Of a stretch of DNA of 64,000 bases, positions 41,630-50,985 are shown in pieces (position 1 is the first letter of the stretch; each line of letters opens with the position of its first letter). Where the stretch lies: NCBI RefSeq assembly GCF_007748195.1, contig NZ_CP037920.1:6816062-6880061 (forward strand), given 5' to 3'. The notes below the pieces were generated by a model. It had not been told where the DNA came from, ran no database searches, and saw only the letters and a list, made by a program, of their open reading frames with translations. This DNA is from Gimesia aquarii. Its GTDB lineage: Bacteria; Planctomycetota; Planctomycetia; Planctomycetales; Planctomycetaceae. The position numbers were made by a program, and so were the translations under genes.

Positions 41630-44551
41630 TTACGGCAGTACAACAGAGAATACTGATGTAAACACAATTTCTGTCCCCAAACCAGTCAACAAAGAGAGTT
41701 CGATGAGAATTAACAAATACCTCGGCTGCCATTTTGCCATAGCTCCGCCAGTGACTGCAACCATGAATGCCGTTGCCAGCCAGTAACTGAGCCAGCCCTG
41801 TTCTAACACCAGCACATAACAGCAAAGCAGTACGAAACAACAAATGGCCAGCCAGGTGCGCGGCTTACAGCTTGAGAAGCGATTTGTTGACGGTGTTCGA
41901 CTGAAAAATATTTCCTGTACGACAACAATGCTCATTAATGAGAGAGTTGCAATGATAATATAGAAAGGAAAATCAGGAAGCTGAATTGTTGAGCCGGGAA
42001 CCAGTTCGCTGAATATTTTCTCACTCTGACTGATATTCTCATTTAATTTCTCGCCCCGATAAAACACAGGTGCAATAGACAGCGCTCGCAAGCTATTCCG
42101 TACAGAATCAGATTGCATCGCCTGTTCCAGTGTATCTGCCAGCAGATCAATCCGCTCTTGCGGAGTTCCTTTGGGAGCAAACCAGTATAATGAGTTACCA
42201 ACCACTGCATCGATACCCTGTTCACGAGCCGTCGCAATGTCCGGCAGGGCGGAATTCCTTTCTTTAGACAATACTGCCAAAGCGCGAATCTGCCCATCTC
42301 CTCTATAGGCCAGAAATTCTGCCAACGAAAAAATGGTGGCATCAATATGACCACCAATGAGCAGCGTGTATCGCTTTTGCCCATCTCCGGATTGCACATA
42401 ATTAAAATATTCACCACCACAAGCCTGTTCTATTTTTTTGGCAGCGAAATGGGCGAGTGCCCCAAAATTGGTTCCAAATTGAAGTTCACCAGGATGGTTC
42501 TCGGCATACTGCAACAACTCAGCCAGATTTTTGTGCCGGGCATTTTGATGCACGACTACCACCAGATTGATCTCTCCCGTTTGGGCAATCGGTTCAAAAG
42601 CTTCCGGACCATAGTTCACTTTGCCTGAGTACTTCGAAGTAATAAGCCCCTCATGGGTGCAAAGTATTTTATAACCATCAGCCCGCGCCTGTTTGACATT
42701 TCGGCTCCCAATCGTACCACTGCCCCCCGCCTGATTTATGATGACGACAGGTTGTTTCAACAGCTTGTTCTCAGTGATTGACTTTTGAACGATTCTGGCA
42801 AACAGGTCTGTTCCGCCTCCTGCGGAAAACGGTACGACAACCTGAACGGGTTGTTGAGGAAATTGCGTCAGCTCATGTTGATTCGCGAAGAAACCAGAAC
42901 ACTGAAAAACGATCATGCCAATAATGGCCATCACCGCAACGGTATGCCATACAGGTAAACCGTATCGACTCCAAAATGAGTGAGAATTCTGCTCCCCATT
43001 CTCGCTCAATGTTTCTGATTGAGGAACGATACTCGTCTCTTTGGCATCATCATCGTTCATCGTCTTTTTTTTGCTGTCCCATTTTTTTCGAAACTGACGC
43101 ACAAGCGGCACAATCAGCAATAATGCAGAGATGACGACAAAGAGTAAAGAAATTGGTCGGGTGATGATCGGTAACCAGCTACCATGCGATGACATTAGCC
43201 CGGCGCACAAATTTTCTTCAGCAATCGGACCTAAGACAAAGCCAATGACAAAGGGTGCTAATGGGATTCGGTTTCGCTCTAATACCAGTCCCAGCAGCCC
43301 GAAACCGAGCATCACCCAGACATCGAACATGCGGTTCGACAACGCAAATGATCCGGCAATACAAAAGGTGAGAATAATGGGTAACAAAAAAGGACGTGGA
43401 AACCGTACCAGTTTTGCCAGAAAACCGACTGATGCAATCATCACCGCAAACATGACCAGGTTTGCCAGAAAATAGGTTCCCATAATGGTATGCACGAGTT
43501 CCGGATGATCGCTGAACAATCGCGGCCCCGGTTGCAAACCATGCAAAACTAATGCGCCGAGCAAAATGGCATCGATCACACTGCCGGGGATGCCCATCGC
43601 CACGAGTGGAATTAAAGCTCCTCCTACAGTCGCATTATTGGCTGCTTCAGAAGCAACAATTCCCTCAGCAGAACCGGAACCAAATTTCTGCGGAGTTTTG
43701 GAACTGTTTTTGGCAGCTGAATAAGCGGCTATCGAGCCGATGTTTGCACCAATGCCGGGAAGTATTCCAATAAATGTTCCAATCAGAGAAGACCGCAACA
43801 TATTAACCCATTGATTTTTCCAATCTACCAAGGTAAGCCACAACCCACTGTGTGTTACCGAGACACGCGGGATTTTCTGGTCAATATTCGCAATATCGCG
43901 CAGCACCTGATTGATCGCAAACATGCCAATTAAAACGGGCAACAACTTGAAACCACCATTTAGAGAAGCGAACCCTAATGTGAGTCGTACTTCGCCTGTG
44001 GCTGCGGAAATTCCCGGCATGGCTGCCAAAATCCCCAACGTTCCCGAAAAAAGTGAGCGCGTCAGCGATGCGCCATCAATTGTCGCGATCAACACCAAAG
44101 CCATCATAACCAGCGAGCAATACTCAAAAGGTCCCAATTGTGTTGACCAGCGGGCAATCGGGGCAGACAAGGTTACTAAAAACAGACAGGATATTAATCC
44201 ACCCACCAGGGACGCATAAATTCCCAACCCCAGCGCACGACCAGGCTGACCTTGTTGCGACATGGGGTAACCATCAAGTGTTGTCATAACAGAGGCGGGC
44301 GTGCCGGGCATTCGCAAGAGTGTGCCGGTTATCAAGCCACCGCTGATTGATCCCACATACATACTCACTAACAATGTCATCGCCAGTTGAGGATCGAGCG
44401 TAAACGTCAACGGCAACGTGAGTGCAATCAACATAGCGCCGGTTAACCCGGGAATCGCACCCACGAAGATACCAAGCGATGTTCCCACAAAAATCAGCGT
44501 CAGGCTGAGAGCTGTAGATAATTGAACAACTGTAGTTTGAATCGCATCCAT
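41630..44551 (-). CDS. Fused TctA-TctC-TctB tripartite tricarboxylate transporter
   Basis: Encodes 973 aa. Residues about 1-495 are a TctA membrane subunit with the conserved GAIPGLTGAMLIALTLPLTF and GTPASVMTTLDGYPM motifs. About 555-865 is a TctC-type periplasmic solute-binding domain (VQVVVPFSAGGGTDLFAR). About 885-973 resembles the four-helix small subunit TctB. These three parts are normally separate genes. The product would take up carboxylates using an ion gradient. It is the first gene of a run with the sulfatase. Confidence 0.82.
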   Translation of the reverse strand: MDAIQTTVVQLSTALSLTLIFVGTSLGIFVGAIPGLTGAMLIALTLPLTFTLDPQLAMTLLVSMYVGSISGGLITGTLLRMPGTPASVMTTLDGYPMSQQGQPGRALGLGIYASLVGGLISCLFLVTLSAPIARWSTQLGPFEYCSLVMMALVLIATIDGASLTRSLFSGTLGILAAMPGISAATGEVRLTLGFASLNGGFKLLPVLIGMFAINQVLRDIANIDQKIPRVSVTHSGLWLTLVDWKNQWVNMLRSSLIGTFIGILPGIGANIGSIAAYSAAKNSSKTPQKFGSGSAEGIVASEAANNATVGGALIPLVAMGIPGSVIDAILLGALVLHGLQPGPRLFSDHPELVHTIMGTYFLANLVMFAVMIASVGFLAKLVRFPRPFLLPIILTFCIAGSFALSNRMFDVWVMLGFGLLGLVLERNRIPLAPFVIGFVLGPIAEENLCAGLMSSHGSWLPIITRPISLLFVVISALLLIVPLVRQFRKKWDSKKKTMNDDDAKETSIVPQSETLSENGEQNSHSFWSRYGLPVWHTVAVMAIIGMIVFQCSGFFANQHELTQFPQQPVQVVVPFSAGGGTDLFARIVQKSITENKLLKQPVVIINQAGGSGTIGSRNVKQARADGYKILCTHEGLITSKYSGKVNYGPEAFEPIAQTGEINLVVVVHQNARHKNLAELLQYAENHPGELQFGTNFGALAHFAAKKIEQACGGEYFNYVQSGDGQKRYTLLIGGHIDATIFSLAEFLAYRGDGQIRALAVLSKERNSALPDIATAREQGIDAVVGNSLYWFAPKGTPQERIDLLADTLEQAMQSDSVRNSLRALSIAPVFYRGEKLNENISQSEKIFSELVPGSTIQLPDFPFYIIIATLSLMSIVVVQEIFFSRTPSTNRFSSCKPRTWLAICCFVLLCCYVLVLEQGWLSYWLATAFMVAVTGGAMAKWQPRYLLILIELSLLTGLGTEIVFTSVFSVVLP

Positions 44552-45239
44552 ATTTTGTACTGGCGCAGATGACTGCTTAACCCCTTACTCAACGGAGACC
44601 GTTAGATTGTGAATCATTGAAGAATGATTTTCACCACCAAGACTCCAGATCACAAGGGAGAGCCAAGATGATTTAGTGTTGGCTGATTTTCCCTTAAGGT
44701 TCCATCATTATTTTTTTGTGCCTTCCTGACTGGTTGGTGACATATCATTATCCTGATGTATTGTATCTCAAAACAGATCGTGAACATGCCTGATGTGATT
44801 TGAATTGTCTCATCATATCCAGAGTATTCTAGGTGATAAAGCCTGGTACTTGAAATTCATTCGCAAGAATTCAGCTATGACCCGCCCCATGACTCATACC
44901 AGTCACAAGACTTAACCCTTTGTTGTATCAACTGATGTTCTGTTTCTCTGCTGGAGCGGATTAGAAGTCCCAAAAACGTTCGTTAGCGATTACTGTTTGG
45001 GAAATGACGAGTATCGCGAACAAATTTCGACAAAAATCCAATAAGACTGGCTTTGGGTTCTCTTAATTGCCAACCGAAAGTAGTTTTGTCTACCTAGCAT
45101 AAAGTGTCAGCAAAACCGGTGGTTTAAAAAACATTCGCAAATACCTTTGAGTATATAGGAAAGAGGAGAGTAACGACGGGATCACCTGTGGAGAAAAACG
45201 CAGCGTTCTCCGTCAGGTGCATCCACTTGTTGTGCCTTT
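44552..45239. other. Long intergenic region
   Basis: These 688 bp lack a convincing gene. A stretch at about 44926-45000 (CAACTGATGTTCTG, GGAGCGGA, AAAACGTTCG) is repeated at about 49945-50010, so a small dispersed repeat is present. The transporter promoter should lie near 44552. Confidence 0.5.
44926..45000 (+). repeat. Dispersed repeat E, copy 1
   Basis: Shares TCAACTGATGTTCTGT, GTCTG/CTCTGC, GGAGCGGA and a following AAAAACNTTCG with 49945-50010. The role is unknown. Confidence 0.5.
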
Positions 45240-45785
45240 CTAGTATTGCCGATCAAGTTGTGACTGCGATAGCATCTTGTGCGACTCGAACAGCTTCCCG
45301 AAGCTCTCCATTGACGCGTGCAGGGGATGTTCATCCGCGAGGCCGGATAACTTGCTGAACAGACTCGTCAAAAAACCTTGCTTCTGCAAGTAACGGACCA
45401 TGATCGAGCGCTGTTCGGATTCCTTCTCTTCCGGGAAGAACATGATGTTGTACTCATACCTGTCACCGGCGAGCAGTGTCTCGTAGTAGACGCCCCAATC
45501 CTCGGAGCACCCACCCTTGATCCAGTCTTGTACGTCATGGCCCTCTTTGAGAAGGTGGTCTTCCAGACGCAAGCATACGTAAGTCGCCGCTTCGAGACAG
45601 ATCTCGTCATCATCCTGGAAACGGTCTTCTGGAACGGTGACCACTACGGCCACGTACTGATCTTCTGGCTGAAGTTGTCGTTCTTTTGGCATAATGTTGA
45701 TTAAAACGTGCATGCCAAAACCTGTCCAGACGGAAATCATCTCATCGAATCTGAATTCGCGAAAATGTATGGCTTCCACGCTCAC
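45240..45785 (-). CDS. Orphan soluble protein
   Basis: Encodes 181 aa from a GTG start at 45785; an internal ATG (residue 16) is an alternative. It is acidic and mixed alpha/beta, with no signal peptide. I recognise no family. It is more GC-rich than the AT-rich island genes. An element with similarity to the 47.66 kb repeat (GGGTGGTTTTTTGAAACGA) lies 20 bp upstream of its start. Confidence 0.55.
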   Translation of the reverse strand: MSVEAIHFREFRFDEMISVWTGFGMHVLINIMPKERQLQPEDQYVAVVVTVPEDRFQDDDEICLEAATYVCLRLEDHLLKEGHDVQDWIKGGCSEDWGVYYETLLAGDRYEYNIMFFPEEKESEQRSIMVRYLQKQGFLTSLFSKLSGLADEHPLHASMESFGKLFESHKMLSQSQLDRQY

Positions 45786-45992
45786 GCGTGGAGTCCGCGT
45801 ATTGGGTGGTTTTTTGAAACGATTCGTAAAACTTATGGGTAAATGACACTTCTGGTTTTAGCCATCGCATTTCCGTGTGCTACCCGGCCCGCAGCGGTAG
45901 ACAAACAAAAAAGAGGTTGTCACAATCGAACGCTTAGTCTTGTGACTGGTGTCATTCACGGGGGCACGTCAGATTGAATCAGAGGATCCAAG

Positions 45993-47522
45993 ATGAGCAA
46001 TACGAATCAGGAAGAGGTCGGTAACCTGTCGAACGCCGAATACGATTTCCCCAAGTATGCCGCCACTACTGAGCACACACTGCAACTGTCCAGTGGGCCA
46101 CTTGCCTACAAGGCGGTTGCGGACTGGATTAGCTTGCGGAAGATCTACAAGCCTGTAGCACACCTGTTTTACACTGCGTACATCGCCGAACCACAGGACT
46201 GTACCCGTCCATTGACTTTTGTTTTCAACGGCGGTCCAGGAGCGGCATCAGCCTATCTGCACATGGGAGCCCTGGGTCCAAAGCGAGTGGCGTTCGGAAA
46301 AATGGGATCGCTGCCAGAACCGCCGACGCAGGTGGTGGATAATCAAGAAACTTGGCTGTCATTTACCGACCTGGTGTTCATCGACCCCGTGGGAACGGGA
46401 TTCAGTCGGGCACTGAAGGAACCGGGCGCAAACAAGAATGCGGAGGGCAGCAAGGAAAAGTTCGCCGAATCAGGACCGGAGGAGAATCCCGAGTTCTGGG
46501 AAATCGAGAAAGACCTTGATGCGCTGGGCGAATTCATCTGTCGATTTCTCTCAAAGTATCATCGCTGGACGTCGCCTCTGTTCATTGCGGGGGAGAGCTA
46601 CGGCGGATTTCGAGTGGCCAGGATGGCGCGGAGGTTGCAGGAGAAGCATGGCGTGGGCTTGTGCGGCGCGCTGCTGATTTCGCCTGCGATCGAACTCGAT
46701 GCACTTCTTGATTCAGACTACAACCTGGCGCACTGGATTGAACTGTTTCCGTCGCTGGTCGCGGCCGCACATCATCATGGTCGTACGGAGGATCTGGGCA
46801 ATGATGACATTCAGAGCCAGGGAGAATCATTCGCCAACAACGAGCTGGTGCGGTGGCTAGCACAGGGTGAGGCACTACCCGCAGATGAACTGGCGTTGAT
46901 CGTTGGGCGAATGTCGGCACTGACCGGGCTGTCGGCGACCGTGCTCGAGCGAGCAGGCGGCCGGATCAGTGCGACAATGTTCAGCCGCGAACTGCTGCGT
47001 GGCGAGCGACGATTATGCGGTCGGTACGATGCCTCTGTGACGACGGTGGACCCCTTCCCGGATCGCAATGGCTATGAAGGGCCAGACCCGACGCTGTTTT
47101 CCATCGACCGTCTTTTTACCGGTGCCATCAATCATCACTTGCGGACCAACCTTAAAGTGGAAACTGAACTCGATTACCGCTTGCTAAGTATGCAGGTGAA
47201 CGAGAAGTGGAAGGACAAGAGCAATCGGCACTTCTTTGTACGACAGGTTGGTGCTATGGATGATCTGCGATACGGAATGAGCCTCAATGGGCACATGAAG
47301 GTGTCTATCACGCATGGCCGCTTTGACCTCGTCACGCCTTACTTCGGCAGTCAGCGACTGACGAAACTGATGAAACTTACCGACGAGCAGAAATCGAATT
47401 TGACCTGCCGGAATTTCGACGGCGGTCACATGTTCTATAGTTGGGACGAGTCACGCATCGAATTTCACTCGCAAATGCAGAATTTCTATCAATCGGCCTT
47501 GCCGGGCGATCGTGACGCATAG
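45993..47522 (+). CDS. S10-family serine carboxypeptidase
   Basis: Encodes 509 aa. The substrate-binding FNGGPGAAS (78-86) and catalytic Ser202 in GESYGGFR are typical of the S10 family; Asp (HGRFDLV, about 446) and His (DGGHMFY, about 478) complete the triad. No signal peptide is obvious, unlike most S10 enzymes. It removes C-terminal residues from peptides. The gene is GC-rich compared with the first 36 kb, and a motif D/attC-like element follows it. Confidence 0.85.
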   Translation: MSNTNQEEVGNLSNAEYDFPKYAATTEHTLQLSSGPLAYKAVADWISLRKIYKPVAHLFYTAYIAEPQDCTRPLTFVFNGGPGAASAYLHMGALGPKRVAFGKMGSLPEPPTQVVDNQETWLSFTDLVFIDPVGTGFSRALKEPGANKNAEGSKEKFAESGPEENPEFWEIEKDLDALGEFICRFLSKYHRWTSPLFIAGESYGGFRVARMARRLQEKHGVGLCGALLISPAIELDALLDSDYNLAHWIELFPSLVAAAHHHGRTEDLGNDDIQSQGESFANNELVRWLAQGEALPADELALIVGRMSALTGLSATVLERAGGRISATMFSRELLRGERRLCGRYDASVTTVDPFPDRNGYEGPDPTLFSIDRLFTGAINHHLRTNLKVETELDYRLLSMQVNEKWKDKSNRHFFVRQVGAMDDLRYGMSLNGHMKVSITHGRFDLVTPYFGSQRLTKLMKLTDEQKSNLTCRNFDGGHMFYSWDESRIEFHSQMQNFYQSALPGDRDA

Positions 47523-47654
47523 TCCAAGTGGTCTCAAGGCATATCCCGCCCGGGCAGGGCAATCGAAAGCGATCCCGAATAGCGGGCGTGGAATTTCGGG
47601 TATACCGTTTACGCGATCACGCGAATCGGGTATCGTAAAACGTCTCGCGAAAAT

Positions 47655-47810
47655 GGGTGGTTTTAAGCACGAACCGGAAAACGTGTGAGTTTGTGGAACA
47701 TTCAGCGGCTGAGATCAACCAATCAGACGAACTGCAAGTGCCGAATACTTCAGAAATAATCAAATCGAATGAGTTTATTGATCCTAAGCTCCGGCATCAA
47801 CCCCAGCCGC
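47655..47810 (+). repeat. Motif D/attC-like element outside the 28-mer array
   Basis: ATGGGTGGTTTTAAGCACGA and GGAAAACGTGTGAGTTTGTG match the sequence beside site 35 (35724-35790), including GCGGCTGAG and AAGTGCCGAATA. A second attC junction fragment (AATGAGTTTATTG and AAGCTCCGGCATC) follows at about 47768-47800. No 28-mer accompanies it. Confidence 0.55.
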
Positions 47811-47827
47811 TGGGAATCGCGCTAAGA

Positions 47828-49720
47828 TCATTTCTGTCCCTTTATAACAGTTTCACTGTAACGCAACTCACCAGTGAGACCGTCGAAGAACTGGAATATG
47901 ACCTGCGGTTTCGGGAAAACAACCCAGCGTTCTCCGCCACGTTGTACGGGGTTGTTGAAGACGTTGTTAATCTGCACGACACAATAGGTCGGGTAAACTC
48001 GGTGTGCTCGAGGAATGTCGTTGAGTACATAAGTTGACCAACGGATGTCACAAGCCCGTGGCCCATACTTGAACGGACCATTGACGGGACGATTCCCTTC
48101 GTCATCCTGCGGAGCATGGTTGATAGAGTTATGCGGTCCCGATGCAAACTCCCAGACATTGTCGGTAATACGAATAGCAAAGCTGTTGTGCAAGTCGCCA
48201 GTCAGCACAAACACTGGCTGCTCCAGTTTATCCCAGAATTGAATTAACTCTTCGCGCTCTTCCAAAAAGACCGTCCAAGCATCGTCCTTCTTGACTGCCT
48301 TGTTCAAATCTTTTCCACCACCACTCCCCACATGTGGCACCATGAAATTCACCGAGGAGACCACAAAAATGAAGTCCGCCTTACTATTACTGATACCCTC
48401 TTTAAGCCATTTGAGTTGTTGCTTACCAAGCATCGAAGCCCCAGGCTTATCGGGTCGATCGACGTCATGCAGATCGCGATGCGATCGTGTATCGACTAGA
48501 AAAAAATCGCAGTTGGACATCGTGAACTTGCCGTAACATCGCCGACCCAACGAATACGGGCCGCGGGAACTGGCTTTGGCTGGGGGAGAAATCTGCACAC
48601 GATGGGCATCGAGTACCTTGACAATTTTATAAACACCTGCGTTCGGGTTGCCAGGTGACTCTGTATCGAGTGTCATTTCCTTCACACCTGCTGTCGGTCT
48701 ATCCCAATGCACATGCAGTGTGGCATAATCTTCCATTTTAAGTTTCGTGAAATCGGTATCCGGGTCGGTCAAAATATTGCTCATGGCTTTAAACTCCCCA
48801 AGGCCAAAATGTGCAACTGCTTTGTGCTGTAATGGATTGGCCCAGGCCAGGTAATCAAACCAGGCGCGCACGCCAATATCGCGAAACACCGCGCGGCGGT
48901 TCACATAGCCGATTTCTGCCGTACCATAAATGTCGTTGAGTGTTTCGTGGTCATCATAGGTGTAGAAACTCGGCACATGGCGATGCCACTCTGAAAGATT
49001 CCGCCCGCGTGTCAGATAAGTCTTGTAATTTTCCCAGACACCAGTAATCGACGGCGCAACTTTGACAATGTTTGGAACCGCGGCGGGCTTAATCCCAACC
49101 TGTTTGATCCACTCAGCAGCGGGATAGTCACGCCGATTTTCATACAACCAGTCACCGTTGAGAATGGCAAATTGAATATCATCACGCACCTTTCTGTTGA
49201 GCGTATTGAACGTAGGCAAACTAGGCCCGGCACCATCGCCCGCCCCATGCTGATTGTTCCCGCAGGCAAACTCAAACTTGAAATTGAACAGTCCTTTGGG
49301 ATTGTATTTTTCGTTCCTGAAGTCAGCCGTTCGCGGCAGCGTAAGAAAACTCCCCGCTTCCTGATGGTCCAGTACCCGATAGTAATACCGTGTGTTCGCT
49401 TTAAGACCGCTAAGCGTGAGAACTCCTGTATTGTCACGACCAACATGCGTGATCGCGGGTTGCGAAACATGGTTCAGTTTATTGAGATCGGTTCCGTACC
49501 GAACATGCACCTTTCCTGGCCGATGCGTGCGCACCCACATACTCATGCTATCAGGCCTGGGACGACCAAGTATCGGGCCATGACTCAGGCGCGTCTCAGC
49601 AAAGTCCTCCACCAGAAGTTTTTGAGAGGATTCTACTTTCTCGTTCGGTTGTTGAGCCATCGCAGATGCAATAGCGACAAACATCAGCACAACTACTTTA
49701 ATACTGCTCTTGATAAGCAT
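47828..49720 (-). CDS. PhoD-like metallophosphatase
   Basis: Encodes 630 aa with a signal peptide (IKVVVLMFVAIASAMAQ). It shows the PhoD pattern: an N-terminal fibronectin-like domain (GPILGRPRPDSMSMWVR), the metal ligands in NGDWLYENR, TYDDHE and TGDLHNSF, and FFLVDTRSHRD. It is likely an exported Fe/Ca-dependent phosphodiesterase/phosphatase that releases phosphate, at a size near the upper end for the family. Confidence 0.85.
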   Translation of the reverse strand: MLIKSSIKVVVLMFVAIASAMAQQPNEKVESSQKLLVEDFAETRLSHGPILGRPRPDSMSMWVRTHRPGKVHVRYGTDLNKLNHVSQPAITHVGRDNTGVLTLSGLKANTRYYYRVLDHQEAGSFLTLPRTADFRNEKYNPKGLFNFKFEFACGNNQHGAGDGAGPSLPTFNTLNRKVRDDIQFAILNGDWLYENRRDYPAAEWIKQVGIKPAAVPNIVKVAPSITGVWENYKTYLTRGRNLSEWHRHVPSFYTYDDHETLNDIYGTAEIGYVNRRAVFRDIGVRAWFDYLAWANPLQHKAVAHFGLGEFKAMSNILTDPDTDFTKLKMEDYATLHVHWDRPTAGVKEMTLDTESPGNPNAGVYKIVKVLDAHRVQISPPAKASSRGPYSLGRRCYGKFTMSNCDFFLVDTRSHRDLHDVDRPDKPGASMLGKQQLKWLKEGISNSKADFIFVVSSVNFMVPHVGSGGGKDLNKAVKKDDAWTVFLEEREELIQFWDKLEQPVFVLTGDLHNSFAIRITDNVWEFASGPHNSINHAPQDDEGNRPVNGPFKYGPRACDIRWSTYVLNDIPRAHRVYPTYCVVQINNVFNNPVQRGGERWVVFPKPQVIFQFFDGLTGELRYSETVIKGQK

Positions 49721-50105
49721 GACGAATTTGATCCTGTAATTTTGAACGAGTTTTCTATATCACAATACAAAGAGAATACCCCGTTAAGCAGCATGTTGTA
49801 AACTAGATAGGATCAGATTTTCCTGGTAGTTGCGAGATGTCGGCAGCCCGTTGACATTTTTAACTTTAGTCATTTGATTGTTTTTAGTGCATGCGAGACC
49901 TTCCCTCATGAATGATATCTGTCACGATTCTTAGTCTTCTAGTGTTTCAACTGATGTTCTGTGTGTCTGCCGGAGCGGAAAATGGAGACTCAAAAAACAT
50001 TCGTTTTTTGAGAAGATAATACCAACTCTTATTTTGGCTTATATTTTTGTTCAAAGCATCATGTAAACTCATCTCGCAAATCAAAGTTCCACCAGCTCAT
50101 TTAGA
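49721..50105. other. Intergenic region with repeat E
   Basis: These 385 bp hold the PhoD promoter side and, at about 49945-50010, the second copy of repeat E. No ORF is seen. Confidence 0.45.
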
Positions 50106-50528
50106 CTATATTTCTCGAATAACTTGGAAAAAATCACCTGGGGAGAAGCCTGTCATCCAGGTACGAATGTCACTGGGTCCGAGGTAGTCGAGTCTGGATG
50201 GCACGACTTCCGAATCACCGTAATCAGTAAACGCTACCAACAACTGCAAGTCGGCACAAATCTCCAAGGAGCGTTCAAGAAAGGCCGCAAGTTCCCTTCG
50301 GGCAGATTCGGCCTCGTCGCAGTCGCCTGAGAAACCGCAAGCGTCACCTGTATGCCGAGCGCTGATGTAATACAGGAAGCGTGTCGGAAAGATGACTTGC
50401 GAGTCGCAGGACGTGGCTTTGTCGTGAGAATCGACGAATATATGCCCATCCGTTTCGTCATGTCTGTCTGGCGTGTATTGTAAGATAGGCAGTGGCTCTA
50501 CCGAACCGAGAACGAGAGGATGGCACAT
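50106..50528 (-). CDS. Orphan soluble protein
   Basis: Encodes 140 aa with an ATG start. It is acidic, with several Asp-rich clusters (SGDCDEAE). It has no signal peptide and no motif I recognise. It stands alone with about 385 and 457 bp of flanking non-coding DNA. Confidence 0.5.
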   Translation of the reverse strand: MCHPLVLGSVEPLPILQYTPDRHDETDGHIFVDSHDKATSCDSQVIFPTRFLYYISARHTGDACGFSGDCDEAESARRELAAFLERSLEICADLQLLVAFTDYGDSEVVPSRLDYLGPSDIRTWMTGFSPGDFFQVIREI

Positions 50529-50985
50529 GAATTCTCCATTGGACTATCGGATTATATCACCAGCTAGACACAAAGAATGCCATCTGGTTCGCACTGCAAA
50601 CCCTTAGGCAGAAGATAGCGAATTCTACTTTTTCAATTGTCTTTTTGCAGGCAAACCCAGCCAACGATTCGCGGTTAATACTTTGCACATAAGACTAAAC
50701 CACTTGGGTGAGATTCTCTAATAATCCGCAGCCTTTCCCACCCTAACCACGACATTCCAGAGGGAGATCGCAGACGGCAAGACAGATCCCCATTAGCGAA
50801 CGCGTGGGGCATCGTAGTGAACGAGTCGAACCAAGAGCCAATAAACGCAGACCAAAAACAATAGCTCTGATGAAGAGACCCAGGTATCATCGCCATAGAA
50901 AACGATAGGCTGTCACATGAATGTAAACCCTTACGTTACAACCGACAGTGCCATTCATTACTGATCGATATTTGATTTGGATGAG
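50529..50985. other. Intergenic region
   Basis: These 457 bp contain a 73-codon minus-strand frame (50675-50896) that I do not call as a gene for lack of start and composition support. Nothing else is visible. Confidence 0.45.

Noticed and set aside
50675-50896. 73-codon minus-strand frame
   Set aside because: No ribosome-binding site or recognisable protein features; left as non-coding.
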